64,000 bases of DNA from Arcuatula senhousia (lineage: Eukaryota > Mollusca > Bivalvia > Mytilida > Mytilidae), in assembly GCA_963971305.1 (NCBI GenBank), contig OZ020304.1:20752103-20816102 (forward strand), given 5' to 3'. Within the stretch, counting starts at the first letter, position 1. Every line of letters begins with the position of its first letter. Position numbers and translations under genes: made by a program. Of the stretch, positions 1 through 11,400 are shown piece after piece. The notes under the pieces were generated by a model. It searched no databases. It saw only the letters and a list, made by a program, of their open reading frames with translations, and was not told the origin of the DNA.

Positions 1-1326
1 CATACTGTTTCTGTTGAAAGGCCTATATACCAATTCAGAACTATTATTGTCTTCAACTACTTTATTTTGTCTACCCTTCTTTACAGGACATTTTGAAATT
101 GATAATGCCATGTTGGTTGTTTTGTCGCCATCCTGTGGCAACTACATGTACTTGGAGAAACTTGCTCGTAAATTGAGATTTATTAAAATATTGATCTACG
201 GGGCACGGGTAGACAATACGACCACAGCAGAGCCTAACTTGTCGTAAGAGGATTTGGACTCTGACATCGGTTTAGAGCTGAACCCACAGATCAACGCAAC
301 CAAGGTGTGTTCTTTAGATGGCTAAAATAAAGTATCACTCGTCCGAGGGGTGGGGTGGACTATCGGGTATATAATACGGAAATCCTGACTTATGACCACA
401 GTTGACTTTCATGCACATAAACGATTCCTTTGCAGGACCACAAAGTAATGCACCATAAAGGCTAAATTTTCTACCCCTTTCATCTCATCTTTATGCCTTC
501 ACTGATTCTTCTAGTTCCTCACAGCATACCAAGGTTTCTTATCATCACATTATGTTCATCGCCCTTATATAACCCGTTTAGGCACGAACCATTTTCATAC
601 GATGGGGGGCTTGGGAGTTTGTTACCTGATATTATTTTTTTTCTGTCCAAATCAAAGTTACAATTTTTTTTTCTACCCAAAGCGAAATCAAAAAAAAATT
701 TTCAGGCAAATTCAGAATTTTTTTTTTTACATTTGTTTTTCTATTCGTAAGTTCACAGGTCTTTTATCAATTGTGTGAATTGGGCCAGTTCTTGGACTAA
801 TTTATTCTCATTGTGAGTAACATTCATATATTTTAAAGACAAATGGGATATGTGGAATAAGTCAAACAGACAAACTCTTGGTAGGAGATGAAATGTACAT
901 TGGACTATTGTATTTTGATTTTGAATACATGCACATTCAAAACATACATATATTTATAAGAAAAATGGGATACATGTATAGAGAGACATGGCGAATATGT
1001 CAGCCAACCTCTATTGAAAACACAAACTAAAAAATGAAAATAATTAAAAACCAGAATCCCCCCAAAAAATAAACATTCAGTACAAAAATGTATATAGCAA
1101 TTTTAATTTAAATGGACAATAGACAAAGTCAAATAGCTGGATTTCTAAAATCCAAAATATACTTTTTTCCAATATGTGAAATCTTATTCTAAAACTTATC
1201 AAGACTAGAAGTGAAAACCATATCCATTTGTAATTGCCCTGGTAACCTTGTCACGTAGGGGACTTATCACATGGTTACCTTTTAGGTTCATATATTGGTA
1301 TCAAAGTTTTTAAAGTTAATTTTAAA
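1..1326. other. Non-coding left edge
   Basis: No gene was recognised here. The open frames seen are short and lie in T-rich sequence. A dispersed-repeat copy occupies about 330-610. The rest is AT-rich with homopolymer runs. If the first cysteine-rich gene (4946 leftward) has linker and membrane exons like its paralogue, they would have to be here or beyond the window start, but no match to them was found. Confidence 0.5.
330..610 (+). repeat. Dispersed element copy (family A)
   Basis: This segment shares ordered blocks with 9080-9260, 19660-20130 and 61555-62045: a block like ATAATACGG..CCTGA..TGACCA, a block like GACCAC..AATGCACCA followed by GGCTAAATTTT, and a block like TTATGTTCATCGCCC followed by TAACC. 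The copies are diverged and carry indels, so the family is old. The type (SINE or other non-autonomous element) cannot be fixed by eye. Confidence 0.5.
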
Positions 1327-2030
1327 GTAGAGCGCCTCTGATGAGTCTTGAATAGACGAAACGCGCGTCAGGCGTAGCTTAATTTACTGTCTGGAACTTT
1401 GTTGTTATTTTTATTTCGAACACACGTGAAGGTTAGCACTGCTGGTGGAGTTTTAATTCCCCGAGGTTAGCCCGCTCCGGCACCAACACTTTTGTGTTGG
1501 AGAACACAACAAAGCTTTAAATTATCCGTTTAAATTTCAAAATTGTCTAAACCCTAAGGTTCTTCCTTCCCCAGACATAGGTTGATCATCTTAGTAATAA
1601 TTTGGTTCCCCTGTTTGGTATTTTTGGTGTTATTGTTCTATGCACTTCATAATCATATAGTATTTGGCATTTTCAATATTTTTTGGTAGAGCGCCTCTGA
1701 TGAATCTTGAATAGACGAAACGCGCGTCAGGCGTAGCTAAATTTACTGTCTGGAACTTTGTTGTTATTTTTATTTCGAACACACGTGAAGGTTAGCACTG
1801 CTGGTGGAGTTTTAATTCCCCGAGGTTAGCCCGCACCGGCACCAACACTTTTGTGTTGGAGAACACATCAAAGCTTTAAATTATCCGTTTAAATTTCAAA
1901 ATTGTCTAAACTCAAAGGTTCTTCCTTCCCCAGACATAGGTTGATCATCTTAGTAATAATTTGGTTCCCCTGTTTGGTATTTTTGGTGTTATTGTTCTAT
2001 GCTCTTCATAATCATATAGTATTTGGCATT
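1327..2030 (+). repeat. Two tandem copies of a 359-bp dispersed element (family B)
   Basis: Copy 1 spans 1327-1685 and copy 2 spans 1686-2030. They are nearly identical, so the duplication is recent. Each starts with GTAGAGCGCCTCTGATGA and has a GC-rich core (AGACGAAACGCGCGTC) that stands out from the AT-rich surroundings. The core recurs inverted at 7651-7702. A short dyad (CCAACACTTTTGTGTTGG) lies in the middle of each copy. No coding potential was seen. Confidence 0.85.
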
Positions 2031-3354
2031 AAGACAAAGAACAGTACAAATTAAAGGCAATAAGGAATCATAGAAAACAAGCCTTTTGATTTGGTTAGGG
2101 ATCCTGCGTTTTAACAACCATGCTAAACAGACATGGGGATCGCTGAAGGCTTAAAAGCTCTTGGGTAAATGATGCAAAAACATCCATTCTTGTGATTTCC
2201 TGAAAGCTTATCATGAAATTTAGATTTCATAATTTATTAAAAAAAATCATCATATAAAGTACAAAACAACATAAGAATGCAGTTGGAAAAATAAGAAATC
2301 TGTAAATATTGACCAAGGTTGTCTTACAGACATTTCTGGATCTACCAGTGGGATGGGAAATACATATAATTGTATTTTTTAAGCGGGACAACAGTGTCTA
2401 AGATGTCCACACTTGAAATGTTCATTCTTCATACCAGGGTGTCCGAAGGCGGCTAAAGCTCATGGAAACTGACATACATCACAAAATGATACAGAGGCTA
2501 TATTCTGAAAGCAACAGAAAAACTTAGACCTGTAGACGATATATAGATCAGGAAACGTATTCAACCATATGATAAATTCAAAATATTGAAAGCCTTAGGT
2601 CAAAAGTTTCTGCATAATCAGTTATGGAAAGGATTTGATCCCTCTGGTAAACAAACTGACGGACCAGTCTAAAATATTACACCACTCTCAACTTCTTTTG
2701 TGGGTATAGTGCAACAATATTGTGTATGTAAAATAGGTTATTATAATTACATTGCAAGGTATAGGAAATGCAATGTAACTTTTAATTATCCTGATTGGGA
2801 GTCATACAGCAGAGGTTCATACCATAACAGATCAAAACTATAGATGTACATTTACAGGTATGCATGTACTAAACATATTAAAAGTGATACTATTTCGTAG
2901 CAAATTATAATTTCAAAATTTGAAACTTTTGGAAAAATCAATGATATGCCGAGCGAAGCCAGGCAGAAAAAATCAGGCTTTTATCATTTATCATTATGAA
3001 ATTCAATATAGAATATTTATTTTTTTTTCAGCTCCATAAGGAGCATTTTTATTATTTTTCTGTAAAAATTGGAATTAATTTTTTTTTTCGAAAAAAAAAC
3101 CCAGCCCCCCCCCCCAACCAAAAGAAAATGGTTCGTGCCTTAGTTACATGTACTCTAGGGATAAATATATCTTTTGTGGGCTGTAAAGTGCTTAGAAACA
3201 GCTGTGTTTCTGTAATATTTGCTTGCGTTTAGCAAGTACCGGATTGAGGTGTTCTAAAAAAGATTCTTCCAGCATGAAACTGTTTGATATTCTCTTCATG
3301 TAAATTACCTTGTCTCGATATGTCGATATTATTTGTTTGTTTCTTTTTTAACAC
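2031..3354. other. Non-coding stretch left of the first cysteine-rich exon
   Basis: No exon, RNA gene or clear repeat was recognised. There are T-runs and a C-run near 3040-3120. I looked on the minus strand for counterparts of the paralogue's linker and membrane exons and found none. Confidence 0.4.
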
Positions 3355-3358
3355 TTAC

Positions 3359-3470
3359 TCGTCACAATTACAGGGTCCATTTAAACGATTATCACAACAT
3401 CCCCATTTGCCCTCTTTTTTACAGCAAGTATCTTCCGCACATGCCTGTTTTTTATCTCTGCATAGTTCAC
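3359..3470 (-). CDS. Exon 2 of cysteine-rich paralogue 1: eight-cysteine module
   Basis: 112 nt between a TTTTAG acceptor and a GTAAGT donor. It shares LCRDKK, TCCKK and the W..CC positions with the exon at 12192-12309. The last spacing differs (C-x-C here, C-x3-C there). Confidence 0.78.
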
Positions 3471-4946
3471 CTAAAAGACATCTTGTAATTTACTGCATAC
3501 ATATCTTAAATAAATGCTCGTATATATTTTTAAAATTCAATACAAAACGGGTATCAAAACGGTTAATTAGGGCCCAGCATCTTCGATGCGGACACCCTAT
3601 AGTTTTCACTTTGTCCGTCTGTCTGTCTGTCCGTCCGTCAACACTTCTTGTAAACACTAAAGCTAAAAAACTATTACTAACACAGTTCTGAAATCTTGTA
3701 CAGTTGCTATAAGTAATATTAATGATTTATGATTTGCATATTAAATTTGTGTGCAAATCCGTGAAATATTTTTTGAAAAATTCAGAGATTTGGGAATTGG
3801 ACTTTGTGAACACTAAAACTCAATTACTATTAACAATTCTAAAGTTTTGTACAGTTGCTAAGTAGCACGTCATGATTTGCATGTTGAATTTTCGTGCAAA
3901 TCCATGATAGTTCTTAGTTCTGGCGGGGCCCTTCCTGTCCTTGTCAGTTTTTTAGTTTGGTTAAGTTGAGAAAATGTATATGTTACAACACAATATACAA
4001 GGAGATACTGTCTAATAACTCCCGTTTGTGTCACTAATTGTATCTTGTTTATTGGTATTTATTGTCATGTGTTATAACTATGATTTTACTGAGGTGAACT
4101 TCTTGAATCCATTCGATTCTAAAGACGATGATCCTATATAAAGATTTTGTTGCGTTCACTGCACAATCTAATTTGATCAAGCCTAGATTTTTTTTTACTT
4201 TTTACAAATTGTGCATAGTAATAGATCTGTAATTCCAATTTACGATTAAGATCACCTATAGAATTTTAACTTTTGCTATCATGATTAAATGTCTCGCCAT
4301 AGTGTTTCTTTTCTTCACTTTCATATTATAATCTGACTTGGTATCAACATTCATGATGTTGTCATTGTATTTTTAATAAAAATTTCCAAACATCATTTAC
4401 CATGCTGTATTCTATGAATGAAAGCTAGGTACTTTTGTGTGATAAGCAAACACATTTCATTTTTGACTGTCTTTAGCATTGTATTGTAACCCACACTTAC
4501 CTTGTTAGTTGTTATGTAGGTCAAAAACTATTTAAAATGACAAACTTTCAAAGTTTTTCACGTCAATGAGAAACAATCAAACTCTTGATTTTTTTCAAAA
4601 TGAAGTATCTAGGTTCTTAGTATCCGAAAAGAAGAACTAGATACTAACTTTCTTTGTTACTTTTTTTTACTCATGATATTTTTTATCATTTCGTCGTGTT
4701 CCACTCGCGAAAATTATACTACTTGTGAAAGATCAGCTATAAACGAAATAGTTTACAAGAACCTTTATTTCTGATTATGATTTAACGTAAAGCTGTCTTC
4801 ACCTGCATCACTTTTTCTCTATAGGCATAACGAACATCATGTAAGAAAGCAATGAGAGCATTAATCAAATACTTACAGGTGACAAGATACAACGTTACAA
4901 CAGCCAAGACAAGAACACACTCAATAACGTATATTTTCCCACCCAT
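3359..4946 (-). CDS. Small secreted/membrane cysteine-rich protein, paralogue 1 (5' exons)
   Basis: Two exons are supported. Exon 1 (4877-4946, 70 nt) starts at ATG and encodes a signal peptide: MGGK, a mixed segment, then a hydrophobic run ending LVT, with donor T|GTAAGT. Exon 2 (3359-3470) has acceptor TTTTAG and joins in phase 1, so the split codon reads TGT (Cys). It encodes eight cysteines spaced C-x6-C-x4-CC-x7-CC-x7-C-x-C with TCCKKEGKWGCC in the middle, recalling half a granulin module or an ICK-type fold. It ends GA|GTAAGT. If unspliced, the frame stops one codon later, giving a secreted peptide of about 60 residues. If spliced, it should continue to a linker and membrane exon as in the paralogue at 8220-18301, but these were not found. 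A mussel CRP-type secreted peptide is the alternative reading. Function unknown. Confidence 0.72.
3571..3952 (+). repeat. Dispersed element with GTCT/GTCC microsatellite
   Basis: It begins GGCCCAGCATCTTCGATGCGG, which contains a hairpin, and runs through a GTCTGTCTGTCC tract. It then holds two diverged copies of a block with CTTGTACAGTTGCTA and TGATTTGCAT, and ends near GGCGGGGCCC. It lies within the intron of cysteine-rich paralogue 1. This is probably a common molluscan dispersed repeat; no other copy was found in the window. Confidence 0.45.
4877..4946 (-). CDS. Exon 1 of cysteine-rich paralogue 1: signal peptide
   Basis: 70 nt from ATG to donor T|GTAAGT. This is exactly the length and phase of exon 1 of the paralogue (18232-18301). 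The encoded stretch has a Lys near the start and a hydrophobic core rich in V, L and A, typical of a signal peptide. Confidence 0.75.
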
Positions 4947-5580
4947 TGTTCATTAACTGCGCAAAATACAAGTACAAATTTTTAAAAAAGGAAGCTAATA
5001 CATGTATGAGTTAACTTGTAATAAGGTATGACCAAATTATTACGCAATTATAAACACAGTAAAAGGAAGTAAACAATTACTGTTTAAAAGTTTATCCCGA
5101 TACATTAGTGCGTACATAATTAATAAATTATATATCTAAATTATGATAACATTTTATAAAACAATGGCTGAATTATAGCATCAAAATTATCTAGTCCTTG
5201 ATTTTAATTAAGAAATGTTTAAGTTTTTTAAATATATTTTTTTCTAATTCTAATTAGAGTGTGTACAAAGATGATTACATAAAACGTTAAGTTTTCGTTC
5301 TAAGATCTATGACAAAGTGTTGACACAACATTCATTAATCAGCGTCAATTTTTAAAAAAAAATCAAAAAGAAAAAACAGTCAACAGCTGAACACATAAGG
5401 CTATCTTTGAACAAAGCTCTATGATAAAGGAAACGACCCTATCTTTCTGACCATTTACATTCCATATTTGAGTAGAAAAGTTCCGTCTGTTCCAGCTCAC
5501 GGCGTCTATACGTATCACAATTGATTTTAGAGCTTTTAGGGAATATCGTGATTCTTTTTAGCATCACGCATGGTTAGTAA

Positions 5581-5616
5581 TTATACCCCACGCAACGAAG
5601 TTGCGAAGGGTATAAT
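5581..5616. repeat. Short hairpin repeat
   Basis: TTATACCC and GGGTATAA flank an inner dyad CGCAAC..GTTGCG, so the single strand can fold into a nested hairpin. It is GC-rich against its surroundings. This is probably the end or remnant of a dispersed inverted-repeat element. Confidence 0.5.
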
Positions 5617-6700
5617 GTTTTTGACTGGTTAATTATATATTGGTATCAACTTTTGTCTGATCCTTGTTTGCATTTATAGAGCAAATCAAATAATTCTTAA
5701 ACTAAATTTAAGATTTTTACGGAAGACATCCTTTGCTAGTAGACAAAATTGTTTTTTCTTCATCTCATATAAACGCAGATGAAGGTTTAGTATTGTTATT
5801 TATTGCAGATTTGACAAATGCGCTGACCACTTGACGGGTGTGTTGCAAGAATTGGGAACTGGTTATGATTTTACGCCCATTAAATTTTCGAGTTTACAAC
5901 ATTTGATTGCCAAAATAATACGCCTTTGATTCTCGCAAATAAAGAGCCTTGTACAAATGTATGTAATCTGGTATAAAGGGTTATTTACTTAGTTGGGTTT
6001 TCATTTTTAGGTTTTTTACAGCAAATCTTTCCTTTTTTCAAGTTAAAGCGTAAAAAAGGAATATGCATGCATTTTCATTACACACAAAACAAAGTTTAAA
6101 CGCTAATTGCTAAACTTAAATCCCACATCCTGAATTTTATTGAAATGTTGTATATATAAGGCACGGAAATTCAAAAACAGTCCAATGGACATTGTTATTT
6201 GGCTTAAAACTTATTAAAGAAAGAATACGAGTTGGAAGTTTTAGTAAAATCTTTGAATTTGGTGTTTCATTGTAGAAATAATGATAATTTGAAGTTAATC
6301 CATTACCTCTTTACTATTGTATCATTTTTAATCATTACAGCGATCAAATATGTCGGTTTTGTGTGGTGATATAACACTAAATAATTAGTTGTTTTAAATG
6401 TTGTGTCGAATATAGAATATACAACTTTGATTTATTTACATCAGTCGATAAATGCTTCTTAGCTAGCCGTCAGTATCTATGAGTGTTCTCAAGAGAGTGC
6501 CTCTACGTCTCGTTGCTCTACTATAGTGCTCTTGTCTCGAGTTTTGTCTTGGTGAACTTTTATCGACTTGAATTTTAGAATGTGGTATTTTTGTGCTTTG
6601 TACAAGGTTATCAATAGGAAAGAAAGAAAAAGAAGAAAAAAAATGTATCAATAGGGAGAGGTTGAGCCAAAACCTATGTTTAACCCGCGACATTTTATAT

Positions 6701-6980
6701 GTGCCTGTCCTAAGCCAAGAATCCCTGTATAAGCTTTGATTGCTTCTGTCATTTGTCTGTTTATTGTTCTATGTCAAGCAAAAGGTCTTATGTTGATAAT
6801 TTAGGGATTGGTTTTGAATCGTATGTATTGTCTTTTTAGTCTTGGGCCAATGCAAGACTGCGAGCAGCAACCTCTCATGTTGAATACTGTTGGCTGTTTT
6901 CCATTGTGATTTTTTTTTAATTTGCCATTTCTTTATGTCGGTTGTGTCACGTCACTTACTCCATATCTCTCTGTCATCAA
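6701..6980 (+). repeat. Dispersed element copy (family C)
   Basis: It matches 46941-47215 in the same orientation: GTCCTAAGCCA, a block TTTAGGGATTGG, TCTTGGGCCAATGCAAGAC, then GCTGTTTTCC and a terminal block reading like CACTTA.TCCA.ATCTC. Both copies are diverged. It is probably the 3' part of an old retroelement. Confidence 0.6.
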
Positions 6981-7650
6981 AAATAGACTCAAAATATTCA
7001 CGAAACTAACTTTTTGTTCATTACCAATAGAATTAATTGTTTAATTGAACTGAATAAGCTACTTCACAATCCTCGTAAGGTTACAATAAGAAAAAAGTGA
7101 CTGACCTTGAATAAATAAAGTTGGTGCGTAAAGGTTAGTATTTCTATATACATTTTAAACAAGCTTCAGAAAGTATGGGCTTCTGATGACCAGGTGCAAA
7201 ACGAAAGAATACCTGATAGTTTTCACCAGCGGTTTAAACTTATAAAGATACATGGATCTCTGCGATTTGGATATTTTTCTGGTTGCTCTGGCTATCTACT
7301 ATGTTAATAGTAACAAGGCATATGTTGGTTGCATCCAGGCATTTAGCTTTAACGTGTCGAGTTAAGAGCTTTTCAAATTATAAAAAAATGCTTTTGAAAG
7401 TAAAATGCATTTTTCTATTCGTTCCAGGGGCTTTTGTAATTTGTCAACAACATTATCTTTATCCATAAATCTTTGTTCGTTGATATAAAGTCACATGCAT
7501 ACATACAACCGGAAAAGATCAATGTATTATATTTAGCAATGTATTTTATTTACTGAGTAGAGAAGACAAATTACACAAAAGGGTTTCAAGTAAATTTGTA
7601 TAAATTTATTCAAATATTAATTACAGCAAAGTTCAAACAACGAATTTTGC

Positions 7651-7702
7651 TACGGACGACGCGCGTTTCGTCTAATCAAGACTCGTCATAGGCGCTCTAC
7701 TC
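7651..7702 (-). repeat. Isolated core of family B element
   Basis: Read on the minus strand this gives GAGTAGAGCGCCTATGACGA and then AGACGAAACGCGCGTC, the same core that opens both tandem copies at 1327-2030. The sequence beyond the core does not match those copies, so only the core is shared. Confidence 0.7.
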
Positions 7703-8219
7703 AAAATATTGAAGAGGCCAAACATGATATGATTATGAAAAGTATAGAATAGTTAAAACCAAAATATCGAAGTTGGAAACCAAATTATGGCTAACATTTA
7801 TCTATGTAGAAACTCAGAATTTAGATCATTATGAAAATTTAATAAAATTTATAGCTTTATGGTGTATCAGGGGGAAAAACAGAAGGTTACTACATTTCCA
7901 GAATAAAAATTAGAACAGCATGTTGCGCTGTGCAGCGTCCTTTACAAGCATTTACACTATAAACATTAGTTTATGAAATGACATAAAAGAATTTTTCACT
8001 ATGTTATTGTCAGGATTGATAAAAATGGAATGAAGCAGTTCGTTTATGATGTTCAAAGAACAGTTTAAACTACAATGTAGTCTTTGAATTATGAATTTGC
8101 ATACACTATCATCAATTAGATTCTAGGGCAACCAATCTTTTGCAGTTGTGCTTCTTCGAATGTGTCTGATAACATATAAATGTCCCTATTCCTTGTAGAA
8201 TTTACAATGAAGTCGTTGC

Positions 8220-8415
8220 TTATTCGGTCAATATTAATTCATTATCTCTTCCCATATCATGTAGAGTGAGAGGTCCATTTCTATTACTAACCGCGTTGAT
8301 GTTGCTTTGTTGATTCTTGGTTGAATCCCTGTAAAGCTTCACGAAAAGTAAGATCATTCCTGTGAAGAGTAGAGCTCCTGTTATGATTGCAATCTTTACG
8401 GCTATAGTAAGTCCC
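8220..8415 (-). CDS. Exon 4 of cysteine-rich paralogue 2: transmembrane segment and tail
   Basis: 196 nt from acceptor TTTGTGTTTCAG to a TAA at 8220-8222. It encodes GLTIAVK, a hydrophobic helix, the basic stop-transfer VKLYRDSTK, and a polar tail. A decayed duplicate lies 60 bp away on the upstream side, at 8474-8660. Confidence 0.82.
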
Positions 8416-11400
8416 CTGAAACACAAAGTACATTATGTGCATAATCCAGTAGCATTTACAAAGAATTCAAGACTTATTCACTGAATATTAATAATCTTTC
8501 CCCATATTATGGAAAGGGAGTGGTCCATTGTAGTTGTTGTTGTTGCTTCGCTGGTGCTTGGATTAATCCCTGTAATTAAGGATTAATCACAAATAGTAAG
8601 ATCATTCCTACATGTTCTATGAAATAGCCAACTCCTGTTTCAACGCACAATTTAGCCTCCTGCATGAGGATCCAATTGGTCCTACTCTAACCGAGACATG
8701 ACGGAGGGTTGGCAAACGAGCGGGGAATGTGACATATCATTTTTCAAAGAATAATAAAAGTTATAATACCTTTTTTAACGGATTTTTAGATTTCCTTGGT
8801 TAAAAAAACACAAAGAAACATGTAGACACTTTAAGTTGACAGAGAACAGAGTATCGTGTGCGTAAAAGAGAAGAAATCTTAAGATTCAAATACCATAAAA
8901 TTGCAACAGTGAGCTGTCAGTGTGTCAAATCGAGTAAAGGAAGACAAAACGAACCCCCAAGACAAACCAACATCTGCACTCATCTGGGAGATTGAAATCC
9001 GATATTTGTCTATGAGCGCATGATGTCTTCCGTAAAATTTCTTGAGTGAAGAATAGGGTAAATTTTCCGCCCCTATCCACCTCTCCCCTATTCCTGTGGT
9101 TCTTCAAAATTTACCGGTCCTTTGTTTCCCACCTCATCCCCATATTTCATTTATCATCATCATTTCATGTTCATTTTATCATCCTTTTCATGTTCATCGC
9201 CTGTAAATAACCTATATAGCGTTGCACGGGCGTAAAACACCAACTCACTCACTCTTGAGTGAAGACAGCAACCAAGGAGCAACATAACCCTGTGTAAGAA
9301 ATATTTGTGTCAGACGTGACGCTCAGCTAAAGAAATCGATGTTATTCCCACAAGCTCTGTTGTAACGAATCAATTTTTATACGTAAACTCAATAAGTCGG
9401 AGCGGACGGAATAATGTTACACAAGAAGGGAAAGGACAAGATATGATAAGGGCCCAATTTTGCCCCTGAATTTTGAAATTATTGAAATGAGCTAAAAGTA
9501 TGTGATACATACTTCAAATTAGTTAAACTTTACTATATCAGTATTATTTTGTTTAAAGTGATCCATTATGGTGTTGAAATAATTACCCAAAGTGGCTTAA
9601 AAATCGTGATTTGGTGAAAAACTGTGAAAAACCTGCAATTTTGAAGTGGTTTTCAGCAAATTTAACTATGAGCCACACAGAGTACCACTACAATTATTTA
9701 TGTAGATAATCATTTCAATATAGAAACAGACCACAAGAATATCTTTGTGGTTCTCCGTGTGGCTCATAGGTAAATTTGCCAAAAACTACTTAAAATTTGA
9801 ATGATTTTTACACTTTTTCACAAAAATGCCATTTTCACATTAATTTGATGACGTCACAGTGACATAATAAACAAGATTTAGTTAAAATTAATGTTATTTT
9901 ACTATACCTTGTTAATCTAAGAACTGATCTAGAATAATTTAACTTCAGTTCAAATATTTTAAAAAAATGGTAAATTAGGGGGCCAAATTTAGCACTTATC
10001 ATACATGTATCTTGTCCTTTGGCTATTGGAAAATTGAACTCAGAGCTTTGTTGAAAGTTTTTTAAGAGTCTATTTCGAGATGTAGATCTAAATATAAAGC
10101 AGACTTCCTAGAGCATGTAGAATCCGTTGTGTACTTCATCTCACGTTCCTGAGGATATACAAGACGGAGAAAGTAATCAAATTGTCACGACAATTGTTCA
10201 GTGAAAGGACTTCATCAATATAACGGAAAGTGAGATATAGATTCTGTAGTTTTTCTCCTATGCCCGTTGTTGACGAAGTAAGTCTTAGTATTGACTACCA
10301 GATATTTGTACCTGCTTTGTCCATTCTTTTTTCAAAAAGTTGCCTTTAATCAGCTTTGCAAATCATAATTTGAGTTGTGCATTTAGAATACAAGTGTAAA
10401 GTGTGGAAAAATCGAAAGTTTTGATGCTGTACATGTTTCAAGATGAAACTGATTTAGAGTTAAGAATCCCCATCAGTTATTTCGATTTCTTCAGGATTAA
10501 TAACACTCATAATTATTTCTGGAGGCCAGATTGTTTAACCTCCGGTCTAGAGTAATACATGCAGTCTTATATCTAGTGGTATTCAATTATCTCCCCTGCG
10601 GAAAAAAAAACTCTCTGTGTTTTAATATTTTTACGATGTAAATAACGATGGTGGCGAAATGTAAACAATCAACTTTTTGAATTTATTGCGTAAGGATCGG
10701 ACAGTTATCATATACGGGACACATGTTATGTTATTCAGAAATCATTTCTACAATGTAAACTGTTGTTTAAAAAGTCAAATAAGACGCGTGGTTTAATAAT
10801 TCGAATAAAACTTGGCGTACGTTGGAAAGGAAAAGAATGTCAACACAACCTTTAAAAAATTACACAAGGCGTAATTCCTGCAGTACATTCTCAAAACTCA
10901 TGGAAATGTTAACAATGTAAACTGTTGTTTAAAAAGTCAAATAAGACGCGTGGTTTAATAATTCGAATTAAACTTGGCGTACGTTGGAAAGGAAAAGAAT
11001 GGAAATGTTAGGTAATTACCTGACTATTGATATAAATTGGTTTGAAAATTCTATATTACTGGCAAGAGTAAAAGATGCAATTCATTTTAATCTGTTGCTA
11101 TCGAAATTTGTTCAAGGGACGTAATTACTAAGATTTTTTTTCATTGATAAACAACTTGCTATGGACCAGATACCAGATGACTGCTTTCTGAATTGGACAT
11201 TTAATCCAACACAATGCAAATTTACATGTTGTTAATCCCAATTTACGGACACCGGTCTTAAAAGTAAACATGTTCTATGGCGCAATCAAATTCAACAGGT
11301 AAATCGTGTACTTTTAAAGAGAAGGTTGTCAAGACGGACTAGAAAAATAGGTCTTTTTCTTAATTTTACTTTGGCTTATAATAACCTCTTGCAGTACATG

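Larger units (their letters stand above)
4947..8219. other. Intergenic stretch between the two cysteine-rich genes
   Basis: No exon was recognised on either strand. It holds a short hairpin at 5581-5616, a dispersed element at 6701-6980 and an isolated family B core at 7651-7702. A promoter for paralogue 1 should lie just right of 4946 on the minus strand, but no TATA box or initiator could be assigned in this AT-rich sequence. Confidence 0.4.

Noticed and set aside
3567..3660. tRNA or CRISPR-like interpretation of the GTCTGTCC tract
   Set aside because: It is a simple microsatellite inside a dispersed repeat. There is no spacer structure and no cloverleaf.
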